A DNA stretch of 35,479 bases from the NCBI GenBank assembly GCA_050258555.1, contig JBLMZA010000109.1:1-35479 (forward strand), read 5' to 3'. Source of the DNA: CAISDA01 sp050258555 (lineage in GTDB: Bacteria > Bacteroidota > Ignavibacteria > UBA10030 > UBA8401). The number at the start of each line of letters is the position of its first letter. Within the stretch, counting starts at the first letter, position 1. A program made the translations under genes and the position numbers. The notes beneath the pieces are model-generated. The model searched no databases. It had not been told where the DNA came from and saw only the letters and a program-made list of their open reading frames with translations. This document shows, in pieces, positions 23,010 through 31,718 of this stretch.

Positions 23010-25820
23010 TCATTCGAGTACAAGCACATCATAGACATTGGGCGCCGACGGATCTTTTTTTCCGCCGCCCGTCCACTCGCCGCCTTTGTCATCCACGGCG
23101 CGGAATTCTCCGACGCCCGCGCCTCCGTGATCATCCTGCGCGCCGACGAGGATCGTGAAGCGCCAGTCTTTTGACGGCGCGCCGAGATACTGAAGCGGCA
23201 CGGAAAAATGGACCGTTCGTGTCGCAACGGATCCCATCGGATGCTTTGCATCCTCGGCGCGCGGACGGTATTCACAGAGGACCGCGCCTGTTTCATCACT
23301 CACGCGATAGCCTCCGCCCACAACGATCATGCGGCTGTAGGCATGCGAGGGATCGAGCGTCATCTTCGAATTTGCGCCCGCATGCAGGGCCGTGTCGCCG
23401 GCGCTCCGATGGATCGCGATCGCGGCCAGCGTCAGTTGAAAGCCGTATTCAGGATGCCAGCCGGGATCGGAAAGCGCGGCAAAGTGAAGCGTGAAATACG
23501 CGAAGCGGTTGTCATAACGGACGCGAGCCTCGACAAGATCGAGCGAACCTTGTTTCAGCTGCACGGTCGAAGGATACGTGTATGTGCCCGAGAGTCCGCG
23601 GTCATCGCCCGTGCTGTCTGTGCGCTCGACAAGTACGCGCGCGGAAGGATTTTCGGCAAGCGCGCCGATTGGTGAAAGCAGGGGATAGGACGGACCCTTG
23701 AGCGCTTTGAGATACCCCACGAGCGTCGGATGTGCCAGCGTGAGAGCCCGGCCGGATGCGGGGGCAGTCACGCGGGACGTATCGATCTTCAGCCTGTAAC
23801 CGGAAGGAAGCGCTGACTCCGGCGCAATCTCAAGCCGCGTCCCGATTCGCGTCATGCGCAGATGCATGACGCCCTCGGGTGTCGATAGGGGAAAGCGCAC
23901 CGAGTGAAGCGCCGAAGGAAGATGCGGCGTGAGCGTGATCGTGCGCGTGACGGCATCGACGCGCGCGCCGAGCACATCCTCATACATCGAGCGGATGAAC
24001 TCGGCAAGGCTCCAGGCCTGCGAGTATGTGCCGGAGAGTCTCGGCTCGCGCTCGCCGGGTCTGGCATGCGCATCGAGGAGCTCGGAGAGCGCGCCCACGC
24101 AGCCGCGGTCCAGGATCTGGTGCGCCATGTTTTCAATGACAGGATAGATGACATCCTGCCTGTTGCAGCGCGCGGCCGCGCGTACAACCGCTCCGTTCAG
24201 CCACGTCCAGACGATGCCGTTGTGATAGGCCGCATCCTGCACGTAGTAGGGTTCGTAGTGATGATACGGCGTGAAGTTCGAATCCAATTGCGAGAGTGTG
24301 CCGGTGCCGTAAGGATAAACCAGCTGCGAGATCACGTGTGCGGTCATGGCGCAGCGCAGCGAATCCGAATCAATCAGATCGAGGCAGAAGAGCTGATTGG
24401 GACGGAGTTCGCGTGCCGGAGTCCCGTCCGCGCGCAGGTGATCGTAGATAAGGCCGTGCGCCGTATCCAGAAACAGACGCTGAAAATTCGCCCTGAGCCT
24501 GCGTGCATCCTCATGCCACCGTGAAGCGGAGACCATATCGCCGAGCACGCGGGCGATTTCCGCCGAAGAGAGAAGTTGGCCGTACCACAGCGCCTGTATG
24601 TCGTTGGCGCGCGTGCCGCGCGGAGACCAGGGACCCTCGGGACCCACGGCATCCATCCAGGTTTCGGCATCGGCGTGCGTCAAAAACATCAGCGAATCGG
24701 TGTGATATTTCAGCGTCCCTTCGATCGCGCGCCGTAGGACGGGATACATCTCGCGGTAGAACGCCGTATCGCCTGAGGCGCGCACATATTCGGCGACGCC
24801 TTTTGTAAACCACGGCGTGCCGTCGGCGGTATTGTATTGCACGCTTGTCGGCGTGGCAAGATTCGGGATGCGTCCGTAGTTCGTGCTTGTGGAATCCTTT
24901 TCCTGGAACCGGGCATAGGAGCGGAGCACGTCCTTCGCATCCGAAAAATTGCCGGTCACATACGTTGCGCCCGGAAGCGAAATAAAGGAATCGCGTCCCC
25001 AATAATTGTTGAACCAGGGCAGTCCCGCAAAGATCCCCGTGGTCGGAATGCCGTTGACCTTCTGGCGCATGATGAGCGCGTCCATCTGCACAACGGCCCA
25101 GGCGAATGCCTTCGTGAGCCCCGCGTCATCGAACGTGACGGCAGCCCGCTCGAGTACTCGGTTCATGCGCTTTTGGCGTGCGTGATCGAGCGCCCCGCGG
25201 TGGAGAAACGCGCTGTCTGCCTGCGCCATGGCGCGCCCGATGCTCGATGCTGCGCTGAAGATGAAGACCACGCCTTCCCTCGTCTGATACGAGGCGCAGA
25301 GGACGGCCGACGGCACGCCTTCAACCGAGGAGACTGCGGTCTTTTTCCATGCCTGAATACGCGACGTATCCGTGTGCTCGGAACGGAACTGATCGGGAAG
25401 CTCGGCCGTGATCGAGAGCGCGCCCTTGCGCGCATGCGAGGGTCGTGTGACATCGATCATGAGCACATCGATCGAATCGGCCGCCCGGAAGCGCTCCGTC
25501 GTGCCGTCTGGATAGGTGCGCACGACTTCATGGGGATACACCGTCACAGACGCACGCGAGCGCTCGAGCGCCCGTCCGTTTGCAACGAGCGTATAATCGT
25601 GCAGGATCTTTTCGGCGTTCACAAACCATCCGAACCATCCGCCCGCATTCTTCGCGCGCGCCTCGCTGTAATAGGTGCCTGCTTCCTTGTTGGTAAACAC
25701 AAACTGGCGCGGCGTCTTTTGGACTCTGATGCCGAGAGAGGACACGGTGAGGGGAGAGGCATGGGCAAAGGAAACGGCACAAAGGATGATGAGGGCAACA
25801 CGGAATTTATGCGGAATCAT
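23010..25820 (-). CDS. Secreted GH133-like (amylo-alpha-1,6-glucosidase type) glycoside hydrolase with glucodextranase-type C-terminal domain
   Basis: A 936-residue exported enzyme. A signal peptide (about 1-21, LIILCAVSFAHAS) is followed by an N-terminal beta-rich region (to about 240) and an (alpha/alpha)6 catalytic barrel (about 245-660) with GLPWFNNYWGRDSFISLPGA, THADAETWMDA and TRANDIQALWYGQLL, the landmarks of the glycogen-debranching/amylo-1,6-glucosidase group. The last about 220 residues (from GLSGTYTYPSTVQLKQGSLD; DPSHAYSRMIVVGGGYRV; WRFTILVGAQDDHGGAGVGE) resemble the C-terminal domain of glucodextranase. Export plus this domain suggests attack on extracellular alpha-glucans such as dextrins, not stored glycogen. 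Residue ranges are approximate and the exact bond specificity is unresolved. Confidence 0.82.
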   Translation of the reverse strand: MIPHKFRVALIILCAVSFAHASPLTVSSLGIRVQKTPRQFVFTNKEAGTYYSEARAKNAGGWFGWFVNAEKILHDYTLVANGRALERSRASVTVYPHEVVRTYPDGTTERFRAADSIDVLMIDVTRPSHARKGALSITAELPDQFRSEHTDTSRIQAWKKTAVSSVEGVPSAVLCASYQTREGVVFIFSAASSIGRAMAQADSAFLHRGALDHARQKRMNRVLERAAVTFDDAGLTKAFAWAVVQMDALIMRQKVNGIPTTGIFAGLPWFNNYWGRDSFISLPGATYVTGNFSDAKDVLRSYARFQEKDSTSTNYGRIPNLATPTSVQYNTADGTPWFTKGVAEYVRASGDTAFYREMYPVLRRAIEGTLKYHTDSLMFLTHADAETWMDAVGPEGPWSPRGTRANDIQALWYGQLLSSAEIARVLGDMVSASRWHEDARRLRANFQRLFLDTAHGLIYDHLRADGTPARELRPNQLFCLDLIDSDSLRCAMTAHVISQLVYPYGTGTLSQLDSNFTPYHHYEPYYVQDAAYHNGIVWTWLNGAVVRAAARCNRQDVIYPVIENMAHQILDRGCVGALSELLDAHARPGEREPRLSGTYSQAWSLAEFIRSMYEDVLGARVDAVTRTITLTPHLPSALHSVRFPLSTPEGVMHLRMTRIGTRLEIAPESALPSGYRLKIDTSRVTAPASGRALTLAHPTLVGYLKALKGPSYPLLSPIGALAENPSARVLVERTDSTGDDRGLSGTYTYPSTVQLKQGSLDLVEARVRYDNRFAYFTLHFAALSDPGWHPEYGFQLTLAAIAIHRSAGDTALHAGANSKMTLDPSHAYSRMIVVGGGYRVSDETGAVLCEYRPRAEDAKHPMGSVATRTVHFSVPLQYLGAPSKDWRFTILVGAQDDHGGAGVGEFRAVDDKGGEWTGGGKKDPSAPNVYDVLVLE

Positions 25821-25869
25821 GGATCGGTCGATTGGGATATGTGTGTGTGTGGAAGACAGGGCTGCCGGT

Positions 25870-25875
25870 AATATA
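25870..25875 (-). promoter_or_regulatory. Candidate -10 element for the secreted glucosidase gene
   Basis: On the minus strand TATATT is preceded by CTTTCG, as in the plsC promoter, and lies 50 bp before the start codon. The -35 position is poor (TAGCAT). The rest of the 209-bp divergent gap contains the mntP promoter and a short GT-rich run (25840-25851). Confidence 0.35.
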
Positions 25876-25958
25876 CGAAAGACATTGTTCGCATGCTATC
25901 CGCCGGGCGGACCACACCCTGCTGCGGCTGCAATCTTCGGCGCGGACAGCAAAAGGAT

Positions 25959-25987
25959 TTGATTGGTGGAAATATTTTTTCTATACT
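25959..25987 (+). promoter_or_regulatory. Sigma70-type promoter of mntP
   Basis: TTGATT (25959-25964), 17 bp, TATACT (25982-25987). The predicted transcript start is about 36 bases before the ATG, too short for the manganese riboswitch that controls mntP in many other bacteria. Confidence 0.65.
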
Positions 25988-26029
25988 AGAGAGTTTACGC
26001 TTGTTCTTTTTTCAGATCAGAGTTTTTTC

Positions 26030-26596
26030 ATGTCGATATTTGAAGTGTTGTTTATTGCGGTCGGTCTCTCGCTCGATGCCTTCGCCGTCGCGCTTTCGAT
26101 CGGCGCCTCGGGCGTCGCCCCCACCAGGCGCGATGCGGTGCGGCTGTCGTTTCATTTCGGGCTGTTCCAGTTTATGATGCCCGTGATCGGATGGATGCTC
26201 GGCGTGCGCGTGGCGCCGCTGATCGCGCAGTTCGACCACTGGATCGCCTTCGGGCTTCTGGCCTTCGTTGGCGGTCATATGGTCCATGCGAGTTTTCATC
26301 CCGAACACGCCGAGCATATGGACAATCCGACGCGCGGACACATGCTGGTGATTCTTTCCGTGGCCACAAGCATCGATGCGCTGGCGATCGGGCTCTCGCT
26401 TGCCATGCTCCGAATCGAAGTGCTGCATCCGAGCATGATCATCGGGCTGGTCACATTTTCCTTCTCGATGTGCGGCATGCTCTTCGGCGTCCGGCTCAAT
26501 GAACGCTTCGGCGCGCGCATGATGCTCATCGGCGGAACGGTGCTGATTTCCATCGGACTTCGCGTCCTCGTCCAGCATCTGAGCGGAGCCGCATAG
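26030..26596 (+). CDS. mntP: Manganese efflux pump MntP
   Basis: A 188-residue inner-membrane protein with six helices, exporting Mn(II). The two halves each carry the family's acidic membrane motif: GLSLDAFAVALSIGASG near the N-terminus and SVATSIDALAIGLSLAML in the second half. A central loop rich in histidine (ASFHPEHAEHMD) lies between them. The frame is open to 25832, but the promoter at 25959-25987 and the family's N-terminus fix the start at the ATG at 26030. The ATG has no clear Shine-Dalgarno sequence. A small hairpin GAGCCG/CGGCTC (26586-26605) surrounds the stop codon but lacks a T tract. Confidence 0.94.
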   Translation: MSIFEVLFIAVGLSLDAFAVALSIGASGVAPTRRDAVRLSFHFGLFQFMMPVIGWMLGVRVAPLIAQFDHWIAFGLLAFVGGHMVHASFHPEHAEHMDNPTRGHMLVILSVATSIDALAIGLSLAMLRIEVLHPSMIIGLVTFSFSMCGMLFGVRLNERFGARMMLIGGTVLISIGLRVLVQHLSGAA

Positions 26597-26639
26597 CGCC
26601 GGCTCGAAATTTCATTCATTCATCCCGACACATTTTTTT

Positions 26640-28430
26640 ATGACACTCCGATTGCTTGCGTTTCTGTGTGTGATCATTCCCTCGGCCGCTTCGGCCCAGG
26701 ATCTCATCGAGCACTCTTCGACCCGCCTCGGGATTTCGCTCAACGGACGCTGGCGCTCGATCATCGATCCTTACGAGAACGGATATTACGACTACCGCTA
26801 CGTGCCGCGCTCGGACGGATATTTCAGGAATCAGAAGCCGCAGTCGAAAGCCGATCTGATCGAATACGATTTCGAGACATCCGATCCGCTGCATGTGCCG
26901 GGCGACTGGAACACGCAAAAGCCCGAACTCTTCCTCTATGAAGGCACGGTGTGGTATGAGCGCGCGTTCGACTTTGCAGCGGCGCCGGGGCGCCGGCAGT
27001 TTCTGCATTTCGGCGCCGTCAATTACGATGCGAAGGTGTATCTGAACGGCGAACCGCTCGGAAGCCACACGGGAGGCTTCACGCCCTTCGAATTTGAAGT
27101 CACGGGAAAGCTGAAGGAGAAGGACAACTTCGTGGTCGTGAAAGTCGACAACCGCCGGATGCGCGAAGGCGTGCCGACATTGAACACCGACTGGTGGAAC
27201 TACGGAGGCATCACGCGCGATGTCCGGCTGGTGGATGTGCCGGAAACGTTCATCCGCGATTATTCGATTGCGCTTGTGCCGGGATCGGCAAACGAAGTGT
27301 CCGTGCGTGTACAACTTGACGGCCCGTCGGCTTCCAACGGCGCGCTGAATGTGGAGATCCCCGAGGCGAAGATCTTGAAAACGCTCAAAGCCGACGCACA
27401 GGGCGTGGGCACGGTCCGATTCCGCGCCTCGCTCGAGCGCTGGGAGCCCGGGCATCCCAAGCTCTATGCCGTGCGTGTCATTTCCGGCTCCGATACGGTG
27501 AAGGACGACGTGGGCTTCCGCACGATCGAGACGCGCGGAACCGAACTGCTTTTGAACGGCAAGCCGGTCTTTCTTCGCGGCATCTCGATACACGAGGAAG
27601 CGCCGCTCAGGGGAGGCCGCGCCACGGGAACGGATGACGTCCGCACGCTGCTTTTGTGGGCGAAGGAGATGGGATGCAACTACGTGCGCCTGGCGCACTA
27701 TCCGCACAATGAATGGATGACGCGCGAAGCGGACAGGCTCGGCCTTCTGGTCTGGTCCGAGATTCCCGTTTATTGGACGATTCTCTGGGAGAACGCCGAG
27801 ACATACCGGCTGGCCGAGCGGCAGCTTTCCGAGATGATCGCGCGCGACAAGAACCGCGCCTCCGTCATCATCTGGTCCGTTGCGAATGAGACGCCGCGCT
27901 CGGCGCCGCGCCTGGAGTTTCTGAACCGCCTGATTGCGAAGGCGCGCTCGATGGATCCGACACGGCTCATCTCGGCCGCGACCGAGCTCACGAGCACGGC
28001 CGACACGATCACGCTCGATGATCCCTTGTGCGCGTCGCTCGATGTGATCGGCGCCAACGAGTACATCGGATGGTACGGGGGCAGGCCCTCCGACTGCGGG
28101 AAGAAAACCTGGAAGTCGAATTTCGCGAAGCCCCTGGTGATCAGCGAATTCGGAGCCGATGCGCTTGCGGGCCGCCACGGCGCCGTCGATGAGCGCTTCA
28201 CCGAGGAGTACCAGGCCAATCTCTACCGCGAGCAGCTCGGCATGCTCTCAAAAATTCCGTTTTTGCGCGGCATGAGTCCGTGGATCCTCGTCGACTTCCG
28301 CTCGCCGCGCCGGCCGCTGCCGGGCATACAGGATTTTTATAACCGCAAGGGACTCATCTCGAATACGGGCGAGCGCAAGGAAGCGTTCTTCGTGTTGAAG
28401 AAATTCTACGACGGTCTATCGGCCGAGTAA
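26640..28430 (+). CDS. Exported GH2 glycoside hydrolase, predicted beta-glucuronidase
   Basis: A 596-residue enzyme with a signal peptide (about 1-19, cleavage near ASA-QD). The order is GH2 sugar-binding jelly roll (about 25-200; TVWYERAFDF, VYLNGEPLGSHTGGFTPFEF, TDWWNYGGITRDV), immunoglobulin-like domain (about 205-295) and TIM barrel (about 295-590; FLRGISIHEEAPL). The acid/base is E417 (WSVANETP) and the nucleophile E503 (VISEFGADA), close to E. coli GusA numbering. NRK at 568-570 (FYNRKGLI) matches the NxK motif that recognises the carboxylate in beta-glucuronidases, so uronide specificity is favoured over galactoside. The gene is 43 bp behind mntP, heads the amino-sugar cluster, and ends in a hairpin enclosing its stop codon. 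Confidence 0.88.
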   Translation: MTLRLLAFLCVIIPSAASAQDLIEHSSTRLGISLNGRWRSIIDPYENGYYDYRYVPRSDGYFRNQKPQSKADLIEYDFETSDPLHVPGDWNTQKPELFLYEGTVWYERAFDFAAAPGRRQFLHFGAVNYDAKVYLNGEPLGSHTGGFTPFEFEVTGKLKEKDNFVVVKVDNRRMREGVPTLNTDWWNYGGITRDVRLVDVPETFIRDYSIALVPGSANEVSVRVQLDGPSASNGALNVEIPEAKILKTLKADAQGVGTVRFRASLERWEPGHPKLYAVRVISGSDTVKDDVGFRTIETRGTELLLNGKPVFLRGISIHEEAPLRGGRATGTDDVRTLLLWAKEMGCNYVRLAHYPHNEWMTREADRLGLLVWSEIPVYWTILWENAETYRLAERQLSEMIARDKNRASVIIWSVANETPRSAPRLEFLNRLIAKARSMDPTRLISAATELTSTADTITLDDPLCASLDVIGANEYIGWYGGRPSDCGKKTWKSNFAKPLVISEFGADALAGRHGAVDERFTEEYQANLYREQLGMLSKIPFLRGMSPWILVDFRSPRRPLPGIQDFYNRKGLISNTGERKEAFFVLKKFYDGLSAE

Positions 28431-28458
28431 ATTCTCGGCCGTGTAAAATTTTTTTTTC
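28420..28458 (+). terminator. Probable rho-independent terminator after the GH2 gene, enclosing its stop codon
   Basis: CGGCCGAG (28420-28427) pairs with CTCGGCCG (28434-28441) around a six-base loop that begins with the TAA stop. A run of ten T (28449-28458) follows after seven bases, a little further than ideal. The next promoter starts five bases later. Confidence 0.6.
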
Positions 28459-28462
28459 CTGC

Positions 28463-28491
28463 TTGAAACTCACGGGTGAAATTCGTATACT
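28463..28491 (+). promoter_or_regulatory. Strong sigma70-type promoter of the GH9-nagX-nagK operon
   Basis: TTGAAA (28463-28468), 17 bp, TATACT (28486-28491). It leaves an untranslated leader of about 135 bases rich in pyrimidines; I see no riboswitch or second stem in it. AAGGAT lies 8 bases before the GH9 start. Confidence 0.75.
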
Positions 28492-28633
28492 GCCAACTGA
28501 TCGGCTGTCTACAATCTCTTGCGCTCCAAAGTGCATTCCCGTCTTCTTCTCTTTTTTTCGCACTCTTCTTCTTTTTGAAATTTCCGGCACCCACACTCAC
28601 ACACTCAGAAACAAATTTTCAAGAAGGATAGAT

Positions 28634-30433
28634 ATGAACAGAACTGCCGCACGCCTGACCGCACTTGCGCTCCTGTTATCCGTCATCATCACCGCCCGGC
28701 TTCACGCGCAGATCTACGTGCGCGCCAATCAGATCGGCTATCTGCCGGATGATGTCAAGATCGCCGTCGCCTTCTCGCACGAGCCGGCCGAGGGCCGTTC
28801 GTTCGAACTCGTCGATATCGCCACCAACCGCGTGGCATTCGGTCCCGTGAAGCTGCCTTCGAATCACGGCGCCTATGCGAACTTCCAATACAACTACCAG
28901 CTCGATTTTTCCTCATTCAAAAAAGAAGGCCGCTACAAGGTCCGCATCACCGGCACCAGTGACGAGTCGCTGCCTTTTGCGCTCTCGAAGGACGCCTACA
29001 ACACGCATCACGAGTCCCTGCTCTTTTTCATGCGCGAGCAGCGCTGCGGCTACAATCCGTTTCTGGACGAGGTCTGCCACAAGAAGGACGGCCGCACGGC
29101 CTACGGTCCCATGCCCGATTCCACATACGTCGATGTCTCGGGCGGATGGCACGACGCGGCCGACCAGCTGCGCTATCTCATGACATCGGGCAATGCGGTC
29201 TGCCGCATGCTCTTCGCCTATGAGGAAAACAAGGGCAAGTACCGCGACGACTACAACGCGCTCGGGCAGAAAGGATCGAACGGCATTCCCGACATTCTGG
29301 ATGAAGCCAAGTGGGGACTCGACTGGATGCTCAAGATGCATCCGGCGCCGGACCAGCTCTTCCATCAGGTGGCCGACGACCGCGATCACATGTACGGCGG
29401 ACTTCCGCCCAATGACACATCCGATTACGGATGGGGATTCAATTCCTACCGCGTCACGTATTTCGCCACGGGAAAGCCGCAGGGATTGCGCAAGTATCAG
29501 AATACATCGGACGGCGTGGCGAACCTGGCCGGACGCTACGCGGCTGCCATGGCGATGGCGTATCGCATCTGGATGAATGACCTGAAGGATCCGGGGTATG
29601 CGCAGACCTGCCTCAGGGCCGGACGCGAAGTCTACGAGCTCGGCGTGAAGCAGCCGGGCAGCCAGGAGGGCGTGCCGTGCATTTCGCCCTACCGCTACAT
29701 GGAGCGCACCTGGGCCGACGACATGGAATGGGGCGCGGCCGAGCTCTATGCCGTCACGCGCGAGAAGCGTTTTTTGGAAGAAGGCAAGCGCTATGCGCGG
29801 CTCATCGCGACCACGTCGTGGATGGGCAAGGACACTTCGGGCCACTACGAGATGTTTCCCTTCATGAACATGGGGCATTATGCGCTCTGGAAGGTGGCCG
29901 ATAAAAAATTCAAGGACACGCTCGCGGGCTACTACCGCACGGGCATCGAGGATGTGTGGAAGAAGGCCAAAGGCAACGCCTTTGAAATGGGCGTGCCCTT
30001 CATCTGGTGCTCGTTCAACCTCGTGGTCGATTTCACGACGCAGTGTATCTTGTACGAAAAGATGACGAAGGACAAATCCTATAACCATCTCCAGATGGCC
30101 TGCCGCGACTGGCTTCTGGGCCGCAATCCCTGGGGCGTGAGCGCCTTTGTCGGCGTGCCGAGAAACGGCAACTATCCGAAGCACCCGCACAACACCGTCT
30201 CGTGGGAGACGGGCCGCGAAATCACGGGCGCGCTGAACGACGGCCCGGTCTACGGCTCGATCTATAAATATCTTTCCGGCGTCCGGCTCTCGAAGCCCGA
30301 TGAATATGCGCCGTTCCAGTCCGATCTCGTGGTCTATCACGACGACATGGCCGACTATTCGACCAACGAGCCGATCATGGACGGCACGGCCGGCGCGACA
30401 TTTTTCATGGCATGGTATGCGCATGGCAAATAA
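28634..30433 (+). CDS. Exported GH9 glycoside hydrolase
   Basis: A 599-residue enzyme with a signal peptide (about 1-26, ending RLHAQ), an N-terminal Ig-like CelD_N domain (about 27-120; YVRANQIGYLPDDVKIAV) and a GH9 (alpha/alpha)6 barrel. The inverting catalytic base lies in GGWHDAAD (170-177; D174, D177) and the acid is E579 in YSTNEPIMDG; RNPWGVSAFVG is the usual third block. Classical endoglucanases have GGWYDAGD. The H and A substitutions occur in a little-studied exo-acting-looking branch, and some GH9 enzymes are exo-beta-glucosaminidases. The amino-sugar neighbours favour that over cellulase. The start is set by the promoter, AAGGAT and the signal peptide. It overlaps nagX by 11 bp. 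Confidence 0.88.
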   Translation: MNRTAARLTALALLLSVIITARLHAQIYVRANQIGYLPDDVKIAVAFSHEPAEGRSFELVDIATNRVAFGPVKLPSNHGAYANFQYNYQLDFSSFKKEGRYKVRITGTSDESLPFALSKDAYNTHHESLLFFMREQRCGYNPFLDEVCHKKDGRTAYGPMPDSTYVDVSGGWHDAADQLRYLMTSGNAVCRMLFAYEENKGKYRDDYNALGQKGSNGIPDILDEAKWGLDWMLKMHPAPDQLFHQVADDRDHMYGGLPPNDTSDYGWGFNSYRVTYFATGKPQGLRKYQNTSDGVANLAGRYAAAMAMAYRIWMNDLKDPGYAQTCLRAGREVYELGVKQPGSQEGVPCISPYRYMERTWADDMEWGAAELYAVTREKRFLEEGKRYARLIATTSWMGKDTSGHYEMFPFMNMGHYALWKVADKKFKDTLAGYYRTGIEDVWKKAKGNAFEMGVPFIWCSFNLVVDFTTQCILYEKMTKDKSYNHLQMACRDWLLGRNPWGVSAFVGVPRNGNYPKHPHNTVSWETGREITGALNDGPVYGSIYKYLSGVRLSKPDEYAPFQSDLVVYHDDMADYSTNEPIMDGTAGATFFMAWYAHGK

Positions 30434-31640
30434 CGAGCGGATTGCAACGGAGCGCGTGGCATCGATCGATGTGTTCCGCGGACTCACCATTCTCACGATG
30501 ATTTTCGTCAACGACGTCGCCGGCGTGCGCGGCATCCCCTGGTGGATGGAGCATTTCCCGCCCGAGGGCGACGGCATGACGTTCGTCGATCTCGTCTTTC
30601 CGGCATTCCTCTTCATCGTCGGCATGTCCATTCCCTTCGCCATGACCAAGCGCCGGCAAAAAGGCGACTCGCCCGGGACGCTCTGGAAGCACATCCTCAC
30701 GCGCACGGCGGGACTTCTGACGCTCGGCGTCTTCATGGTGAATTTCCATGCGTTCAACGAGGCGCTCTCGGGCATGAACCGCTCCTTGTGGGAGCTTCTG
30801 GTCTTCATCTTCGCGATGCTCGTGTGGAATGTCTATCCTGCAAAAACGGAGAAGGAGGCGATGCGCGCGAAGATCCTCCGCGCTCTCGGACTTGCGGGGC
30901 TTGCCGCCTGTGCGGCCGTCTTCCGAAGCGGCACGCCGGAATCGGTTTCGTGGATGCACACAAGCTGGTGGGGGATCCTCGGACTCATCGGCTGGGCCTA
31001 TCTCACCTGTTCGCTCGTCTATTACGTCTGGGGCTCAGACCGTGCGGCGCTTGCGGGCATGATCGGATTTTTCATCGCGCTGTTCATCGGCGATGCCTCG
31101 CATGCGCTCGATGCCCCGCTGTATTACGTGAAGCAGTTCGTGGCAATCGGTCCCCATATCGGCGGGCATGCGATGATCACGACCGCAGGCATGGTCACCT
31201 CGTCGTTGTTCTTCGGCTCGTGGAAAGACGCCGCGCCGAAAAAGCGCATCCTCTGGATCGCGGCCTTCGGACTCGTGCTGCTTGCCTCCGGATACCTGCT
31301 CAGGCCGCTCTACGGCATCTCGAAGAATGCGGCCACGCCCGCGTGGTGCCTCTACAGTGCGGGACTCTGCGCGTGGCTTTTTGCGCTGCTCTATTGGATC
31401 GTCGATGTGAAGAAGCACGTGCGCTGGGCGGGCTTTGTGGCGCCTGCCGGGTCGAATCCGCTTCTGGCATACATCCTGCCCGATATTTTTTATGTGCTGT
31501 TGTCGCTCTTCGGCATCCATGTGCTCTCGCAGTATCTGGGAGAAGGCATGCTTGGCATCGCGCGCTCGGCGGTCTTTTCACTCGTGATGGTGTGGCTCAC
31601 CGTGGCGCTCAACAAGATCGGCATACGCCTGCATCTGTAA
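30423..31640 (+). CDS. nagX: NagX-type transmembrane acetyltransferase, homologous to lysosomal HGSNAT
   Basis: A 405-residue integral membrane protein with about ten helices, of the COG4299/DUF5009 group related to heparan-alpha-glucosaminide N-acetyltransferase. The signature is N-terminal: ERVASIDVFRGLTILTMIFV, then H44 in WWMEHFPPEGDGMTF, VDLVFPAFLFIVGMSIPFAM. H44 aligns with the histidine that carries the acetyl group in human HGSNAT. That enzyme takes acetyl from cytosolic acetyl-CoA and acetylates glucosamine on the far side of the membrane. A bacterial counterpart could acetylate periplasmic glucosamine released by the GH9/GH2 pair before import. COG4299 genes (nagX) recur in GlcNAc regulons. 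An alternative ATG is two codons earlier (30417). Biochemical role inferred. Confidence 0.85.
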   Translation: MANNERIATERVASIDVFRGLTILTMIFVNDVAGVRGIPWWMEHFPPEGDGMTFVDLVFPAFLFIVGMSIPFAMTKRRQKGDSPGTLWKHILTRTAGLLTLGVFMVNFHAFNEALSGMNRSLWELLVFIFAMLVWNVYPAKTEKEAMRAKILRALGLAGLAACAAVFRSGTPESVSWMHTSWWGILGLIGWAYLTCSLVYYVWGSDRAALAGMIGFFIALFIGDASHALDAPLYYVKQFVAIGPHIGGHAMITTAGMVTSSLFFGSWKDAAPKKRILWIAAFGLVLLASGYLLRPLYGISKNAATPAWCLYSAGLCAWLFALLYWIVDVKKHVRWAGFVAPAGSNPLLAYILPDIFYVLLSLFGIHVLSQYLGEGMLGIARSAVFSLVMVWLTVALNKIGIRLHL

Positions 31641-31718
31641 CAGAAGAATGTGCATCGTCGTTATCTTTTAACAACATGATTATCAACGCAGAGACACAAG
31701 AAAGGAAGAGATCCATTT

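Noticed and set aside
25876..26029. A manganese (yybP-ykoY) riboswitch before mntP.
   Set aside because: The predicted leader is only about 36 bases, and no paired structure with the family's conserved loops is visible.
26616..28178. A 520-codon minus-strand frame opposite the GH2 gene.
   Set aside because: Antisense of a gene with both catalytic glutamates and a signal peptide; no recognisable domain on the minus strand.
28913..30808. A 631-codon minus-strand frame opposite GH9 and the start of nagX.
   Set aside because: Shadow frame from GC-rich codon use; no ribosome site or family features.
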